A stretch of 64,000 bases of DNA. Source: Microbacterium atlanticum (GTDB lineage: Bacteria > Actinomycetota > Actinomycetes > Actinomycetales > Microbacteriaceae). The notes beneath the pieces are model-generated. The model made no database searches. It had not been told where the DNA came from and saw only the letters and a list, made by a program, of their open reading frames with translations. This document shows positions 27,359-35,713 of the stretch, in pieces (within the stretch, counting starts at the first letter, position 1; each line of letters opens with the position of its first letter). The position numbers and the translations under genes were made by a program. The stretch lies in contig NZ_CP063813.1 in assembly GCF_015277815.1 (NCBI RefSeq), forward strand, positions 1,240,001-1,304,000, in the 5' to 3' direction.

Positions 27359-27961
27359 GTGACGCACTACATCTACCTCGTGCGGCATGGTGAGCATCAG
27401 GATGCCGAGCACGGTCTCATCGACGGACCCCTCTCGCCGCGCGGGCGCCGGCAGGCGTCGCTGCTGGCGGATCGACTCTCCGGGGTGCCGTTCGATGCCG
27501 TGTGGCATTCGCCTCTCGAGCGAGCCAGCCAGACGGCGCGCGCCGTCTCGGAGAGGATGCCGTCGGTGGCTCCCGAGCCGTCGGCGCTCCTCTTCGACTG
27601 CGTGCCCACGGGCATGACCGCCGATACGCCGACGGTGTTCGAGCCGTTCTTCGGCTCGGTCACCGAGGCCGAGGTCGACGCGGGGCGCGCCCAGATGGCC
27701 GACGCGGTGAGCGAGTACCTGGTCCGCAAGCGCGGCGAGGTGCACGAGCTGCTCATCACGCACAACTTCGTGATCGCGTGGTTCGTGCGCGAGGTGCTGC
27801 AGGCGCCCGACTGGCGTTGGATGACCCTCAATCAGGCGCACTGCGGCCTCACCGTCATCGCGCAGAAGCAGGGGCGTCCGTGGACGCTGCTGTCGCACAA
27901 CGACATGGCGCACCTGCCTGTCGAGCTGCGCACCGGACTGCCCGAGGTCTACCCCGTCTGA
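27359..27961 (+). CDS. Histidine phosphatase family protein
   Basis: A 200-residue phosphoglycerate-mutase-like phosphatase. YLVRHGEH carries the phospho-acceptor H10 next to R9; further family residues are SPLERASQTA (50s) and LLITHNFV with H135. The substrate is unknown; relatives act on sugar phosphates, nucleotides or phosphoproteins. GTG 27359 with CGGAG 9-10 nt before is preferred over GTG 27350, which would add three residues. TAGGGT at 27305 may be its -10 box, giving a leader of about 45 nt. Confidence 0.88.
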   Translation: MTHYIYLVRHGEHQDAEHGLIDGPLSPRGRRQASLLADRLSGVPFDAVWHSPLERASQTARAVSERMPSVAPEPSALLFDCVPTGMTADTPTVFEPFFGSVTEAEVDAGRAQMADAVSEYLVRKRGEVHELLITHNFVIAWFVREVLQAPDWRWMTLNQAHCGLTVIAQKQGRPWTLLSHNDMAHLPVELRTGLPEVYPV

Positions 27962-27971
27962 GGCGCGCCCG

Positions 27972-28445
27972 TCACAGCGCCTTGCCGTACCACCGGGTGG
28001 CGTTCGGGTTGTCGTTGTAGGGATCGATCGGTGCAAAACCGGTGCTGGCGTACAGCGCTCCCGCCGCCTCCAGCGAGTGGTGGGTGTCCAGCACGAGCTC
28101 GGCCGCCCCGAACTCACGCGCGCGGCGCTCCAGGTCCTCCACGAGCAGGCGACCCCAGCCGCGGCCCCGCGCAGCCGGGCGCAGGTACAGGTGCTTGAGC
28201 TCGTAGCGCATGCCGAGCGATCCGGGGGAGATGCGACGGATGCCGCCGCAGCCCTGCGCCGCGCCCTCGTCGTCGTCCAGCACGACGAAGACGCCGGCGG
28301 GCGGGACGAATGCCGCCGGGTCGGGGAAGGTCGTGCGGTACGACACGTCCATGAGCGCGAATCCCTCGGTGCGCGCGCGGAAGTAGTCGGCGAGGAGCTC
28401 GTGCGCGTCGGGGGCGTCGGCACGGCAGGAGCGCAGGGTCACCAC
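27972..28445 (-). CDS. GNAT family N-acetyltransferase
   Basis: A 157-residue GNAT-fold enzyme. The acetyl-CoA loop is LYLRPAARGRGWGRLLVEDL (R/Q-x-x-G-x-G/A type) and the C-terminal ELVLDTHHSLEAAGALYASTGF is the usual beta5-alpha4 region. The acceptor is unknown. TACGCT ends 6 nt before GTG 28445, suggesting a leaderless start; a second GTG follows directly. It is divergent from dapB. Confidence 0.87.
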   Translation of the reverse strand: MVTLRSCRADAPDAHELLADYFRARTEGFALMDVSYRTTFPDPAAFVPPAGVFVVLDDDEGAAQGCGGIRRISPGSLGMRYELKHLYLRPAARGRGWGRLLVEDLERRAREFGAAELVLDTHHSLEAAGALYASTGFAPIDPYNDNPNATRWYGKAL

Positions 28446-28516
28446 CCCTCCAGCGTAGGCGTGCGCGGCTCGTCACCCGCCCGGCCCGGGCAGGAGGGCG
28501 CGCCTAGGATGGAGAC

Positions 28517-29332
28517 ATGACGACACGCGTGGCCATCGTCGGCGGCACCGGGAAGCTCGGCGGCATCATCCGCGAGGTCGTCGAGGCGGAGCCGGGGTTC
28601 GAGCTGACGACCGTGCTCTCCTCCCGCTCGGAGCTGTCCGAGCTCGAGGGCGCCGACCTCGTGGTGGACGCGTCCACCCCCGCGGTCTCGATCGACGTCG
28701 TCCGCGCCGCCATCGAACGGGGGATCAACGTGCTCGTGGGCACGTCCGGGTGGTCTGCCGAGCGCATCGCCCTGGTGCGACCCCTGGTGGAGGCCGCAGG
28801 AACCGGTGCCGTGTTCATCCCGAACTTCTCCATCGGCTCGGTGCTCGGCTCTGCGCTGGCTGCCGCGGCCGCCCCGTTCTTTCCGTCGATCGAGATCGTC
28901 GAGGCCCACCGTGAGACGAAGATCGACTCGCCCAGCGGCACGGCCGTGCGCACGGCCGAGCTGATCGCCACCGCGCGACAGGGCGTCGGCCCCGTCGAAT
29001 CGCCGCACGTCGACCAGCGCGCACGCGGACAGCAGGTCGCAAGCGTTCCGGTCCACTCGCTGCGTCGCCCGGGCGTGATCGCGCGGCAGGAGACCCTTCT
29101 GTCGGGTCCGGGCGAGACGCTCACGATCGTGCACGACACCTCCGAGCCGGCGGCGGCCTACGGCCCGGGCATCCGGCTCGCGCTCGCAGCGGCGCGCGAC
29201 GCGTCGGGCGTGACGATCGGGCTGGACAGCCTGATGGACATCGGGGTCGGACGGCCGGCGACGCAGGCGGAAGGTCGTCCCCTCGATGAGGGCGGCGTCA
29301 CCGGGCAGGTCGCCCGCGCCACCTCCGCATGA
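28517..29332 (+). CDS. dapB: 4-hydroxy-tetrahydrodipicolinate reductase
   Basis: A 271-residue NAD(P)H-dependent enzyme of the lysine/diaminopimelate pathway, acting after DapA. It has the nucleotide loop VAIVGGTGKLGGIIREV, VDASTP for the cofactor, GTSGWS, and the substrate-binding EAHRETKIDSPSGTA (usually E-x-HH-x-x-K-x-D-x-PSGTA, so one His is Arg). TAGGAT ends 6 nt before the ATG. The last 25 residues extend past the usual GLDSLM end. The downstream membrane protein gene overlaps its stop. Confidence 0.95.
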   Translation: MTTRVAIVGGTGKLGGIIREVVEAEPGFELTTVLSSRSELSELEGADLVVDASTPAVSIDVVRAAIERGINVLVGTSGWSAERIALVRPLVEAAGTGAVFIPNFSIGSVLGSALAAAAAPFFPSIEIVEAHRETKIDSPSGTAVRTAELIATARQGVGPVESPHVDQRARGQQVASVPVHSLRRPGVIARQETLLSGPGETLTIVHDTSEPAAAYGPGIRLALAAARDASGVTIGLDSLMDIGVGRPATQAEGRPLDEGGVTGQVARATSA

Positions 29333-29778
29333 GCGCGCGCATCGGCGTCGCCGTCATGGCGGTGCTTCTGGCGCTGTACATCGCGCTGGTCGCACAGCGT
29401 GCCTGGCTCCTGCTCACCAGCGGTGAGGGCGTGGGCGTCGCCATCGGGATGGCCCTCGTGGTGCTGCCCGTCATCGCCGCGTGGGCGCTCGGTCGTGAGC
29501 TGTGGTTCGGCGTGCGGGCAGGGCAGCTCGGGCGTCGTCTCGAGGCCGAAGGCGGCCTGCCCGACGAGGAGGTCGCGGTGTTCCCGAGCGGACGTGTGGT
29601 CCGCGAGGATGCGGATGCGGTCTTCCCCCGATACCGTGAAGCGGCGCACGCGCATCCCGACGACTGGCGGGTCTGGTTCCGTCTCGGCCTCGCCTACGAC
29701 GCCGCGGGCGATCGCCGTCGTGCGCGAGAGGCGATCCGCAGGGCGATCCGCCTCGAGTCGGCCGAGCGGTCCCGCTGA
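29329..29778 (+). CDS. Membrane-anchored TPR-like hypothetical protein
   Basis: A 149-residue protein with two membrane helices (about 5-28 and 36-56), then a basic GRELWFGVRAGQLGRRLEAE stretch and a C-terminal helical pair DDWRVWFRLGLAYDAAGDRR, then RAREAIRRAIRL, which resembles a single TPR unit. The ATG overlaps the dapB stop (ATGA), so the two are co-translated. The function is unknown; the gene pair recurs in related genomes, as far as I recall. Confidence 0.75.
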   Translation: MSARIGVAVMAVLLALYIALVAQRAWLLLTSGEGVGVAIGMALVVLPVIAAWALGRELWFGVRAGQLGRRLEAEGGLPDEEVAVFPSGRVVREDADAVFPRYREAAHAHPDDWRVWFRLGLAYDAAGDRRRAREAIRRAIRLESAERSR

Positions 29779-29791
29779 CCCCGTCGCCCTG

Positions 29792-30730
29792 TCAGCCTGC
29801 CGCCGGCACCGCGGCGGCCACGGCCTCCTCGACGGTGGGGTGGGCGAACTTGAAGCCGGACGCGGTCAGCGCGGCGGGCACGACGTGCGCGTCTGCGGTG
29901 AGGATCGCCTCCGTCGCAGCGGTGCCGAGCACGAGCTTCATGCCCCAGACCGGGGCGGGCACGAGGAAGGGCCGGTTCATGCGCACCGCCAGCGCGAATC
30001 CGAGGTCGTTGGCGGCCGCTCGAGTCGGGCCGCTGAGGTTGACCGGTCCGGTCAGTCGCCGGTCGAGGACGTGGCGGATGGCGCGCACCTCATCCTCCAG
30101 CGAGATCCACGGCCACACCTGGGTGCCCGTGCCGATGGGCCCGCTCACTCCGAGCCGCGTCAGCAGCAGCAGCGGCTTGAGGACGCCGTCGGCGTGCACC
30201 ACGGGGGCCGTGCGCAGCAGCGAGACGGCCGCCTCGGGTCCCGCGCCGAGCGCCGCCGCCTCCCACTCGCCGACGAGGTCCGCCAGGAACGACTCGCCGC
30301 GCGGCGCATCCTCGGTGAGCCGCGCCCCCGGCGCCGTGCCGTAGTAGCCCACAGCGGAGGCCGATACGAAGTGCGGGGCATCCGTTCCGAGTTCTCGGAC
30401 AGCCCGCGCCAGTGCGCGTGTCGGGGTGATCCGCGACCACAGCAGGGTGGACTTGTAGGACGTCGTCCACGGGAAGCGCCCGATGCTGGCGCCATTGAGC
30501 CCCACCACGGCGTCCGCACCTTCCAGCACCGCCGGGTCGAGCGGCTCGTCGGCCGTCAGCCACTCGATCTCGCCGGCATCCGCGGCAGGACGGCGCACGA
30601 GCGTGACGACCTCGACGCCGTCTGCGCGCAGACTCTCGACGAGTGCCCCGCCGATCAGTCCTGAGGCGCCGGCGACGACCACTCTGATCCGGGCCGTGCC
30701 GGCGTCGGCCGGCCTGGGGGATTCAGGCAA
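29792..30730 (-). CDS. TIGR01777 family epimerase (NAD-dependent SDR-like)
   Basis: A protein of about 312 residues with Rossmann loop VVVAGASGLIGGALVESL, active-site tyrosine in SASAVGYYGTAPGARLTED and a C-terminal DUF1731-like part (FLVPAPVWGMKLVLGTAATE). Relatives such as YfcH have no firm substrate. The start is unclear: no ATG fits. I chose TTG 30730, which overlaps the OsmC stop and has GAGG 6 nt upstream; GTG 30682 would begin right at the Rossmann strand. It is probably in one operon with the OsmC gene. Confidence 0.82.
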   Translation of the reverse strand: MPESPRPADAGTARIRVVVAGASGLIGGALVESLRADGVEVVTLVRRPAADAGEIEWLTADEPLDPAVLEGADAVVGLNGASIGRFPWTTSYKSTLLWSRITPTRALARAVRELGTDAPHFVSASAVGYYGTAPGARLTEDAPRGESFLADLVGEWEAAALGAGPEAAVSLLRTAPVVHADGVLKPLLLLTRLGVSGPIGTGTQVWPWISLEDEVRAIRHVLDRRLTGPVNLSGPTRAAANDLGFALAVRMNRPFLVPAPVWGMKLVLGTAATEAILTADAHVVPAALTASGFKFAHPTVEEAVAAAVPAAG

Positions 30731-31148
30731 GCGTGGCCTCGATGGTGATCTCCACACCGGCCAGCGCCTGCGAGACCGGGCAGCCGGCCTTCGCCTCCTG
30801 CGCGATCCGCTCGAAGTCCTCGGGTTCGATGCCCGGCACGACGGCGTTGACGTTGAGGTGGCTGCCGGTGATCCCGGTGCCGGGCTTGAACGTCACCGAC
30901 GCGGTCGTGTCGATCGACTCCGGCGGCGTCCCGTTCTCGGCGAGGGCCAGGGAGAACGCCATGCTGAAGCACGACGAGTGCGCGGCGGCGATCAGTTCCT
31001 CGGGTGTCGTGATCGAGGTGGACCCCTCGCTGCGCGCCTTCCAGTTGACCGGGTAGGTGCCGAGGCCTGAGGACACGAAGGTGGTCTCTCCGGAACCGTC
31101 GAACAGTCCGCCCTTCCAGGCGGTGGTCGCTTCGCTGGTGACGGTCAT
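30723..31148 (-). CDS. OsmC family peroxiredoxin
   Basis: A 141-residue OsmC/Ohr-type thiol peroxidase that detoxifies organic hydroperoxides. The redox cysteines are C60 in IAAAHSSCFSMAFS and C123 in AKAGCPVSQAL, and the N-terminal half has NWKARSEGSTSITTPEELI. GAGGAGG stands 6 nt before the ATG. It precedes the epimerase gene with overlapping ends. Confidence 0.93.
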   Translation of the reverse strand: MTVTSEATTAWKGGLFDGSGETTFVSSGLGTYPVNWKARSEGSTSITTPEELIAAAHSSCFSMAFSLALAENGTPPESIDTTASVTFKPGTGITGSHLNVNAVVPGIEPEDFERIAQEAKAGCPVSQALAGVEITIEATLA

Positions 31149-31249
31149 GGGGGCCTCCTCGCTCGCGGTGCACCTGCGTCGCAGGCGTCACGCGTCAGCC
31201 TAATCAAGACGGATGGCGCGCCGCGACGTCGCGCGTGGGGCGGGACGTG

Positions 31250-31858
31250 TCAGGCGGCGGCCACGCGGGCGCGGCCCACGAGGCCCGCCCGCTGCAGCAG
31301 CAGGTAGAGCTGACAGCCGAGGCAGAGGCCGAAGAGCGCGTTGAGGAAGGCCGCCACGAACGCGGCCGCGGCGCCGATCGTGAGCGACCACGGCACGCCG
31401 GCGAGGTGCAGCACCAGGCCGATCGTCACCACGAGGAGCCCCACGCCCTGCGCGAAACGCGGCGGCCGGGAGTCTTCGAGCTCGGCGGGCGGCGTCAGGC
31501 GAGGAGCGACGAGCGTGCGGAAGAGGACGGCCCAGGGCGCCGACCGCGGCGAGAGGACCCCCCACAGGAACAGCAGGGCGACGGCGGCGAGGAGGAGGAA
31601 GGCGGGATCGAGTGCCCGCTGGGCGAGCGTCGCCGCCGGCAGGACGAAGCTGCCGGCGACGCCGCTGACGGAGCCTTCGCCGGTGTCGGGGTCCACGAGG
31701 CCGATGAGCCCCGCCCCGCCGGGCCACCGCGCCGTCGAGAGGCCCGTGAGACCGAGGAAGACGCCGGCGAGGAGGAGCACAGCGGTGAGGCCGGCCGCGA
31801 AGCGGGGACCGCGGGGATCGATTCCGCGCGAGCGCGCAGCAGGCGCTGCGTCAGACAT
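31250..31858 (-). CDS. DUF4395 membrane protein
   Basis: A 202-residue protein with about four helices. The DUF4395 core is PRFAQGVGLLVVTIGLVLHL, then a GAAAAFVAAFLNALFGLCLG segment and CQLYLLLQ, with the paired cysteines of LCLGCQ. The N-terminal 110 residues contain two further helices. Its start overlaps the end of the thioredoxin-like gene by 8 nt. DUF4395 next to a thioredoxin-like protein is a recurring pair in actinobacteria, suggesting a membrane redox role through the LCLGC cysteines. Confidence 0.87.
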   Translation of the reverse strand: MSDAAPAARSRGIDPRGPRFAAGLTAVLLLAGVFLGLTGLSTARWPGGAGLIGLVDPDTGEGSVSGVAGSFVLPAATLAQRALDPAFLLLAAVALLFLWGVLSPRSAPWAVLFRTLVAPRLTPPAELEDSRPPRFAQGVGLLVVTIGLVLHLAGVPWSLTIGAAAAFVAAFLNALFGLCLGCQLYLLLQRAGLVGRARVAAA

Positions 31859-32288
31859 TCGCGTCCTCTGAGATCAGTCGTTTCAGCTCGAGCTCCAGGA
31901 CGTCGCGGCCGGGTGCCCCGCCGAAGCGCGTCTGCACCACGCCGTGCCGGTCCAGCACGAGGGTGGTGGGGGTCTGCAGCACGTGGAAGTGCTTGGCGAT
32001 GTCGGGGCGATGCGTGAGGTCGACATCGAGGTGCCGCACGCCGGGGTGATCGTCGGCGATGGCGGCAAGGGTGCGGTGCACTCCGGGACAGCGAGCGCAC
32101 ATCTCGGTGCTGAACTGCAGCAGCGTGGCCACTTCCCCCAGACCGTCGGCACCCAGGCGGTGGGGCTCGACCACCTCGTGGTCGACGTTGCGGCGGGCGC
32201 GGACTTGTCGCCAGTTCAGGTACGCGCCCAGCGCGATCGTCGCCGCGAGGAGCACGGCGAGTGCGATGAGGGCGCCGAGGACGGTCAC
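31851..32288 (-). CDS. Membrane-anchored thioredoxin-like protein
   Basis: A 145-residue protein with one N-terminal helix (about 4-24) and a thioredoxin fold. The active site is QFSTEMCARCPG, so C64 and C67 form a CxxC, and cis-proline is in VLQTPTTLVLD. With positively charged residues after the helix, the domain would face the cytoplasm; that topology is uncertain. The GTG start lies 8 nt after TAGCCT. The DUF4395 gene is co-translated with it. Confidence 0.85.
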   Translation of the reverse strand: MTVLGALIALAVLLAATIALGAYLNWRQVRARRNVDHEVVEPHRLGADGLGEVATLLQFSTEMCARCPGVHRTLAAIADDHPGVRHLDVDLTHRPDIAKHFHVLQTPTTLVLDRHGVVQTRFGGAPGRDVLELELKRLISEDANV

Positions 32289-32413
32289 AGCAGAACAGGC
32301 TAACCCCTTTCAGCTGAATAGAGGACCGATCCACGCCACATGACGAACCGCTCGCCGCATCCGGTGCGGGTCGATCCGCCGGCGGGCGCGACGGCGCGGG
32401 TATCGTGGCAGCC

Positions 32414-33223
32414 GTGACGACGCCGATCGCGACCCCGTACGAGGACCTCCTGCGAGACGTGCTGGACAACGGCACGCATAAGGACGACCGCACCGGCACG
32501 GGCACGACGAGCGCCTTCGGCCGCCAGATCCGCTTCGATCTCGCGCAGGGCTTTCCGCTCGTGACCACCAAGCGCGTCCACTTCAAGTCGATCGCCTACG
32601 AGCTGCTGTGGTTCCTGCGCGGCGAGTCGAACGTCGCGTGGCTGCAGCAGAACGGCGTGACGATCTGGGACGAGTGGGCCGACGCGGACGGTGAGCTCGG
32701 CCCCGTCTACGGCGTGCAGTGGCGATCGTGGCCGACCCCGGCGGGCGAGCACATCGACCAGATCGCGCTCGTGCTGGACCAGATCCGTGCCGATCCCGAT
32801 TCCCGGCGGCTCATCGTGTCGGCCTGGAACCCCGCGGACATCCCGGACATGGCGCTGGCGCCCTGCCACGCGATGTTCCAGTTCTACGTCGCCGACGGCC
32901 GGCTGTCGTGCCAGCTGTACCAGCGCAGCGCAGACCTCTTCCTCGGCGTCCCCTTCAACATCGCCTCCTACGCGCTGCTCACCCTGATGATGGCGCAGCA
33001 GGCCGGCCTCGAACCGGGCGATTTCGTCTGGACGGGCGGCGACTGCCACATCTACGACAACCACGTCGACCAGGTGCGCGAGCAGCTGACGCGCGAACCG
33101 TACCCGTACCCGACGCTGCGCATCGCGCGCACGCCCGACTCGATCTTCGACTACCGCTACGAGGACTTCGTGCTCGAGGGCTACCAGCACCACCCCGCGA
33201 TCCGCGGCGCCGTCGCGGTATGA
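32414..33223 (+). CDS. thyA: Thymidylate synthase
   Basis: A 269-residue enzyme converting dUMP to dTMP with methylene-tetrahydrofolate. Catalytic C151 is in [14 protein letters not shown]; other invariant parts are [48 protein letters not shown] and [12 protein letters not shown] 32414 is preferred since TATCGT (32401-32406) ends 7 nt before it and overlaps the alternative GTG 32405. It is followed by dfrA with an ATGA overlap, which recycles the dihydrofolate it makes. Confidence 0.97.
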   Translation: MTTPIATPYEDLLRDVLDNGTHKDDRTGTGTTSAFGRQIRFDLAQGFPLVTTKRVHFKSIAYELLWFLRGESNVAWLQQNGVTIWDEWADADGELGPVYGVQWRSWPTPAGEHIDQIALVLDQIRADPDSRRLIVSAWNPADIPDMALAPCHAMFQFYVADGRLSCQLYQRSADLFLGVPFNIASYALLTLMMAQQAGLEPGDFVWTGGDCHIYDNHVDQVREQLTREPYPYPTLRIARTPDSIFDYRYEDFVLEGYQHHPAIRGAVAV

Positions 33224-33756
33224 GCGCCGTCGCGCCGCCGCGCCCCGTGGGCCTCATCTGGGCCGAGGCCCGCGATCGCGTCATCGGAGCCGACGGCGGC
33301 ATGCCGTGGCACGTGCCGGAGGATCTTGCGCATTTCAAGCAAGCGACGCTCGGTGCGCCGGTGGTGATGGGCAGGCGCACGTGGGAGTCGTTCCCGGCGC
33401 GGTTCCGCCCCCTGCCGGGACGGCGCAACATCGTCGTGACGCGCCGCGAGGAGTGGACGGATGCCGGCGCCGAGCGCGCGTCGTCCCTCGAAGCCGCCCT
33501 CGCGCTGGCGGCGGAGGGCGACCCGCAGCGGATCTGGGTGATCGGCGGCGGGGAGCTCTTCCGCGAGGCGATCGGGCGGGCCGACCTCCTGGAGGTCACG
33601 GAGTTCGACCTGGCGGTACCCGGCGACACGACCGCCCCGGAGCGCGCGGACTGGACCCCCGCGCGGATCGACCCCGCGCACGGCTGGCACACATCGAGCT
33701 CGGGCATCTGCTACCGGTTCCTGACGCTCGTCCGAGACCCGGTCGCAGACGCGTGA
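33220..33756 (+). CDS. dfrA: Dihydrofolate reductase
   Basis: A 178-residue enzyme reducing dihydrofolate with NADPH. Landmarks are [28 protein letters not shown] (Trp and acidic substrate residues), [12 protein letters not shown] for [16 protein letters not shown], and [10 protein letters not shown]. It overlaps thyA by 4 nt, so folate oxidation and reduction are coupled at the translation level. Confidence 0.95.
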   Translation: MSAVAPPRPVGLIWAEARDRVIGADGGMPWHVPEDLAHFKQATLGAPVVMGRRTWESFPARFRPLPGRRNIVVTRREEWTDAGAERASSLEAALALAAEGDPQRIWVIGGGELFREAIGRADLLEVTEFDLAVPGDTTAPERADWTPARIDPAHGWHTSSSGICYRFLTLVRDPVADA

Positions 33757-33758
33757 GC

Positions 33759-34523
33759 ATGGCGAAGACCGCTCTCATCACGGGTGCGAGCTCGGGCCTG
33801 GGCGCCGAGTACGCCCTGCAGCTCGCGGCCAAGGGCGCCGATCTTGTGCTCGTGGCGCGCGACCGCACCGCGCTGGAGGCCCTCGCCTCGCGGCTGCGCA
33901 CGGTCTACGGCGTCGAGGTCGAGGTGCTCGCGGCGGATCTGCTGAAGCCGCGCCAGCGGGATCGCGTGATCGAACGGGTCGCCGACGAGAGCCGCCCCAT
34001 CGAGATCCTCGTCAACAACGCCGGCTTCGGGCTGCCCCTCGCCTTCGAGCGCAACGACATCGCCGACGAGGTCCGCCACCTGCGCCTCCACGTCGACGTG
34101 CCCATGCGCCTCACGCACGCGGCGCTGGGCGGCATGCTCGCGCGCGGGCACGGGCGCATCATCAACGTGGCGTCGGTCGCGGCGTTCATCCCGCGCTCGA
34201 CGTACGGGGCGTGCAAAGGGTGGCTGGTCAGCTTCAGCCGCTGGGCCAACGGCCGGTACGGTGCGCGCGGGGTCACCGTGACGGCGGTCTGCCCCGGCTA
34301 CACTCACACGAACTTCCACGAGCGGGCGGGCCTGCCTCCCGGACAGGAGGGCGTGCCGGACTGGATGTGGCTGGACGCGCGTGACGTGGTGGCCGCCTCA
34401 CTGCGCGACGCCGCCCGTGGGGTGGCCGTCTCGGTTCCGTCGCTGCGCTACCGGGCACTCGTCGCGGCGGCGCGGTTCGCACCGCCGTCCCTGGCTGCCC
34501 GCATCGGCGAGCGCGGGCGCTGA
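33759..34523 (+). CDS. Short-chain dehydrogenase/reductase
   Basis: A 254-residue classical SDR: cofactor loop TGASSGLG (8-15), NNAG (86-89), catalytic S139 (VASVAAF), Y149 and K153 (YGACK). CPGYTHTNFH follows. The substrate is unknown; such proteins are often annotated as acyl-ketone or retinol-type reductases. ATG 33759 is 2 nt after dfrA; GTG 33753, overlapping the dfrA stop, is the alternative. It is likely the third gene of the thyA operon. Confidence 0.92.
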   Translation: MAKTALITGASSGLGAEYALQLAAKGADLVLVARDRTALEALASRLRTVYGVEVEVLAADLLKPRQRDRVIERVADESRPIEILVNNAGFGLPLAFERNDIADEVRHLRLHVDVPMRLTHAALGGMLARGHGRIINVASVAAFIPRSTYGACKGWLVSFSRWANGRYGARGVTVTAVCPGYTHTNFHERAGLPPGQEGVPDWMWLDARDVVAASLRDAARGVAVSVPSLRYRALVAAARFAPPSLAARIGERGR

Positions 34524-34588
34524 CACCGGCGCATGCGGCCCGAGCCCTCCGGCACGCGGCGGTCGCGGCATCCGGATAACCTGAGAGC

Positions 34589-35566
34589 ATGACGCATACG
34601 GGCAACCCCTTCGGACAGGTGCTCGTCGCGCTCGTCACCCCCATGACGGCCGACGGCGAGGTCGACTGGCCCGCCGTCGAGAAGCACATCGACGACGTCA
34701 TCACCGCCGGCGCCGACGGCATCGTCGTGACCGGGACCACGGGGGAGACATCCACCCTCACCGATGCCGAGAAGATCCGCCTGGTCGAGGTCGGGAAGGA
34801 CGTGGCGGCCGGACGCGCCAAGATCATCACCGGCGGCGGCTCCAACGAGACCGCGCACGCGATCGAGCTCTACAAGGCCAGCGAGAAGGTCGGTGCCGAC
34901 GGCATCATGATCGTCACGCCGTACTACAACAAGCCCACCCAGGCGGGCATCCTCACGCACTTCCGGCTCGTCGCCGATGCGACCGATCTGCCGGTGATCC
35001 TGTACGACATCCCCGGGCGCACCGGCGTGCCGATCCGCTACGAGACGATCCTGCGGCTCGCCAAGCACCCGAACATCCTCGCGATCAAGGACGCCAAGGG
35101 CGACTTCAGCGAGGTCAGCCGCGTGCTCAACCAGACCGACCTGATGTACTTCTCCGGCGACGACGCCAACGTCCTCCCGCACCTGGCGATCGGGGCGACC
35201 GGCCTCATCGGTGTCACCGCCAACATCGCCGCGCAGCCCTACCGCGTGATCGTGGACGCCGTGAACCGCGGCGACCTGGCGGCGGCGACAGCGGCTCACA
35301 AGCAGCTGGAGCCCCTCGTGCGCGCCGTCATGACGCATGTGCCGGGAACCGTCTCGGCGAAGTACATCCTGCACGGCCTCGGCCGCATCGGCAGCCCGCG
35401 CGTGCGCCTGCCGCTGGTGGGGCCCGAGGAGTGGGAGGCGGCGAAGATCGAGGACGAGCTCGCCCTGGTGTCGGGCGTTCCCGGCGCCGACTTCTCCAAC
35501 TTCCGGCCCGACCGCAACGCCGCCGCCGGCGGCGCGCTGCCGAAGGTGTCGGGCACCACCAGATGA
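34589..35566 (+). CDS. dapA: 4-hydroxy-tetrahydrodipicolinate synthase
   Basis: A 325-residue TIM-barrel aldolase that condenses pyruvate with aspartate semialdehyde, the committed step to diaminopimelate and lysine. The Schiff-base lysine is K167 in ILAIKDAKGD, with Y139 in VILYDIPGRTG and TGTTGETSTL (48-57) for the carboxylate. PYYNKPTQ is also conserved. TAACCT ends 6 nt before the ATG, so it is leaderless. It is separated from dapB by 6 kb. Confidence 0.97.
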   Translation: MTHTGNPFGQVLVALVTPMTADGEVDWPAVEKHIDDVITAGADGIVVTGTTGETSTLTDAEKIRLVEVGKDVAAGRAKIITGGGSNETAHAIELYKASEKVGADGIMIVTPYYNKPTQAGILTHFRLVADATDLPVILYDIPGRTGVPIRYETILRLAKHPNILAIKDAKGDFSEVSRVLNQTDLMYFSGDDANVLPHLAIGATGLIGVTANIAAQPYRVIVDAVNRGDLAAATAAHKQLEPLVRAVMTHVPGTVSAKYILHGLGRIGSPRVRLPLVGPEEWEAAKIEDELALVSGVPGADFSNFRPDRNAAAGGALPKVSGTTR

Positions 35567-35671
35567 CCACGGCGCCGGCAGCCTGCGTGGCGGCGGCGTC
35601 CGGAGCGAGCGGATGCCGCCGCCCGGCCGCCCGCCTCACGGACGCCGTCCGCTCGACACGATGAGACAACC

Positions 35672-35692
35672 GCGCCGCTGAACGCGGCGCTC
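35672..35692. terminator. Hairpin in the dapA-rnj gap
   Basis: GCGCCGC-TGAAC-GCGGCGC, a 7-bp G+C stem located 20-40 nt before the rnj start. It could end dapA transcription or fold in the rnj leader. Confidence 0.4.
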
Positions 35693-35713
35693 CAACGCAG
35701 CTGGAGGAGCGAC

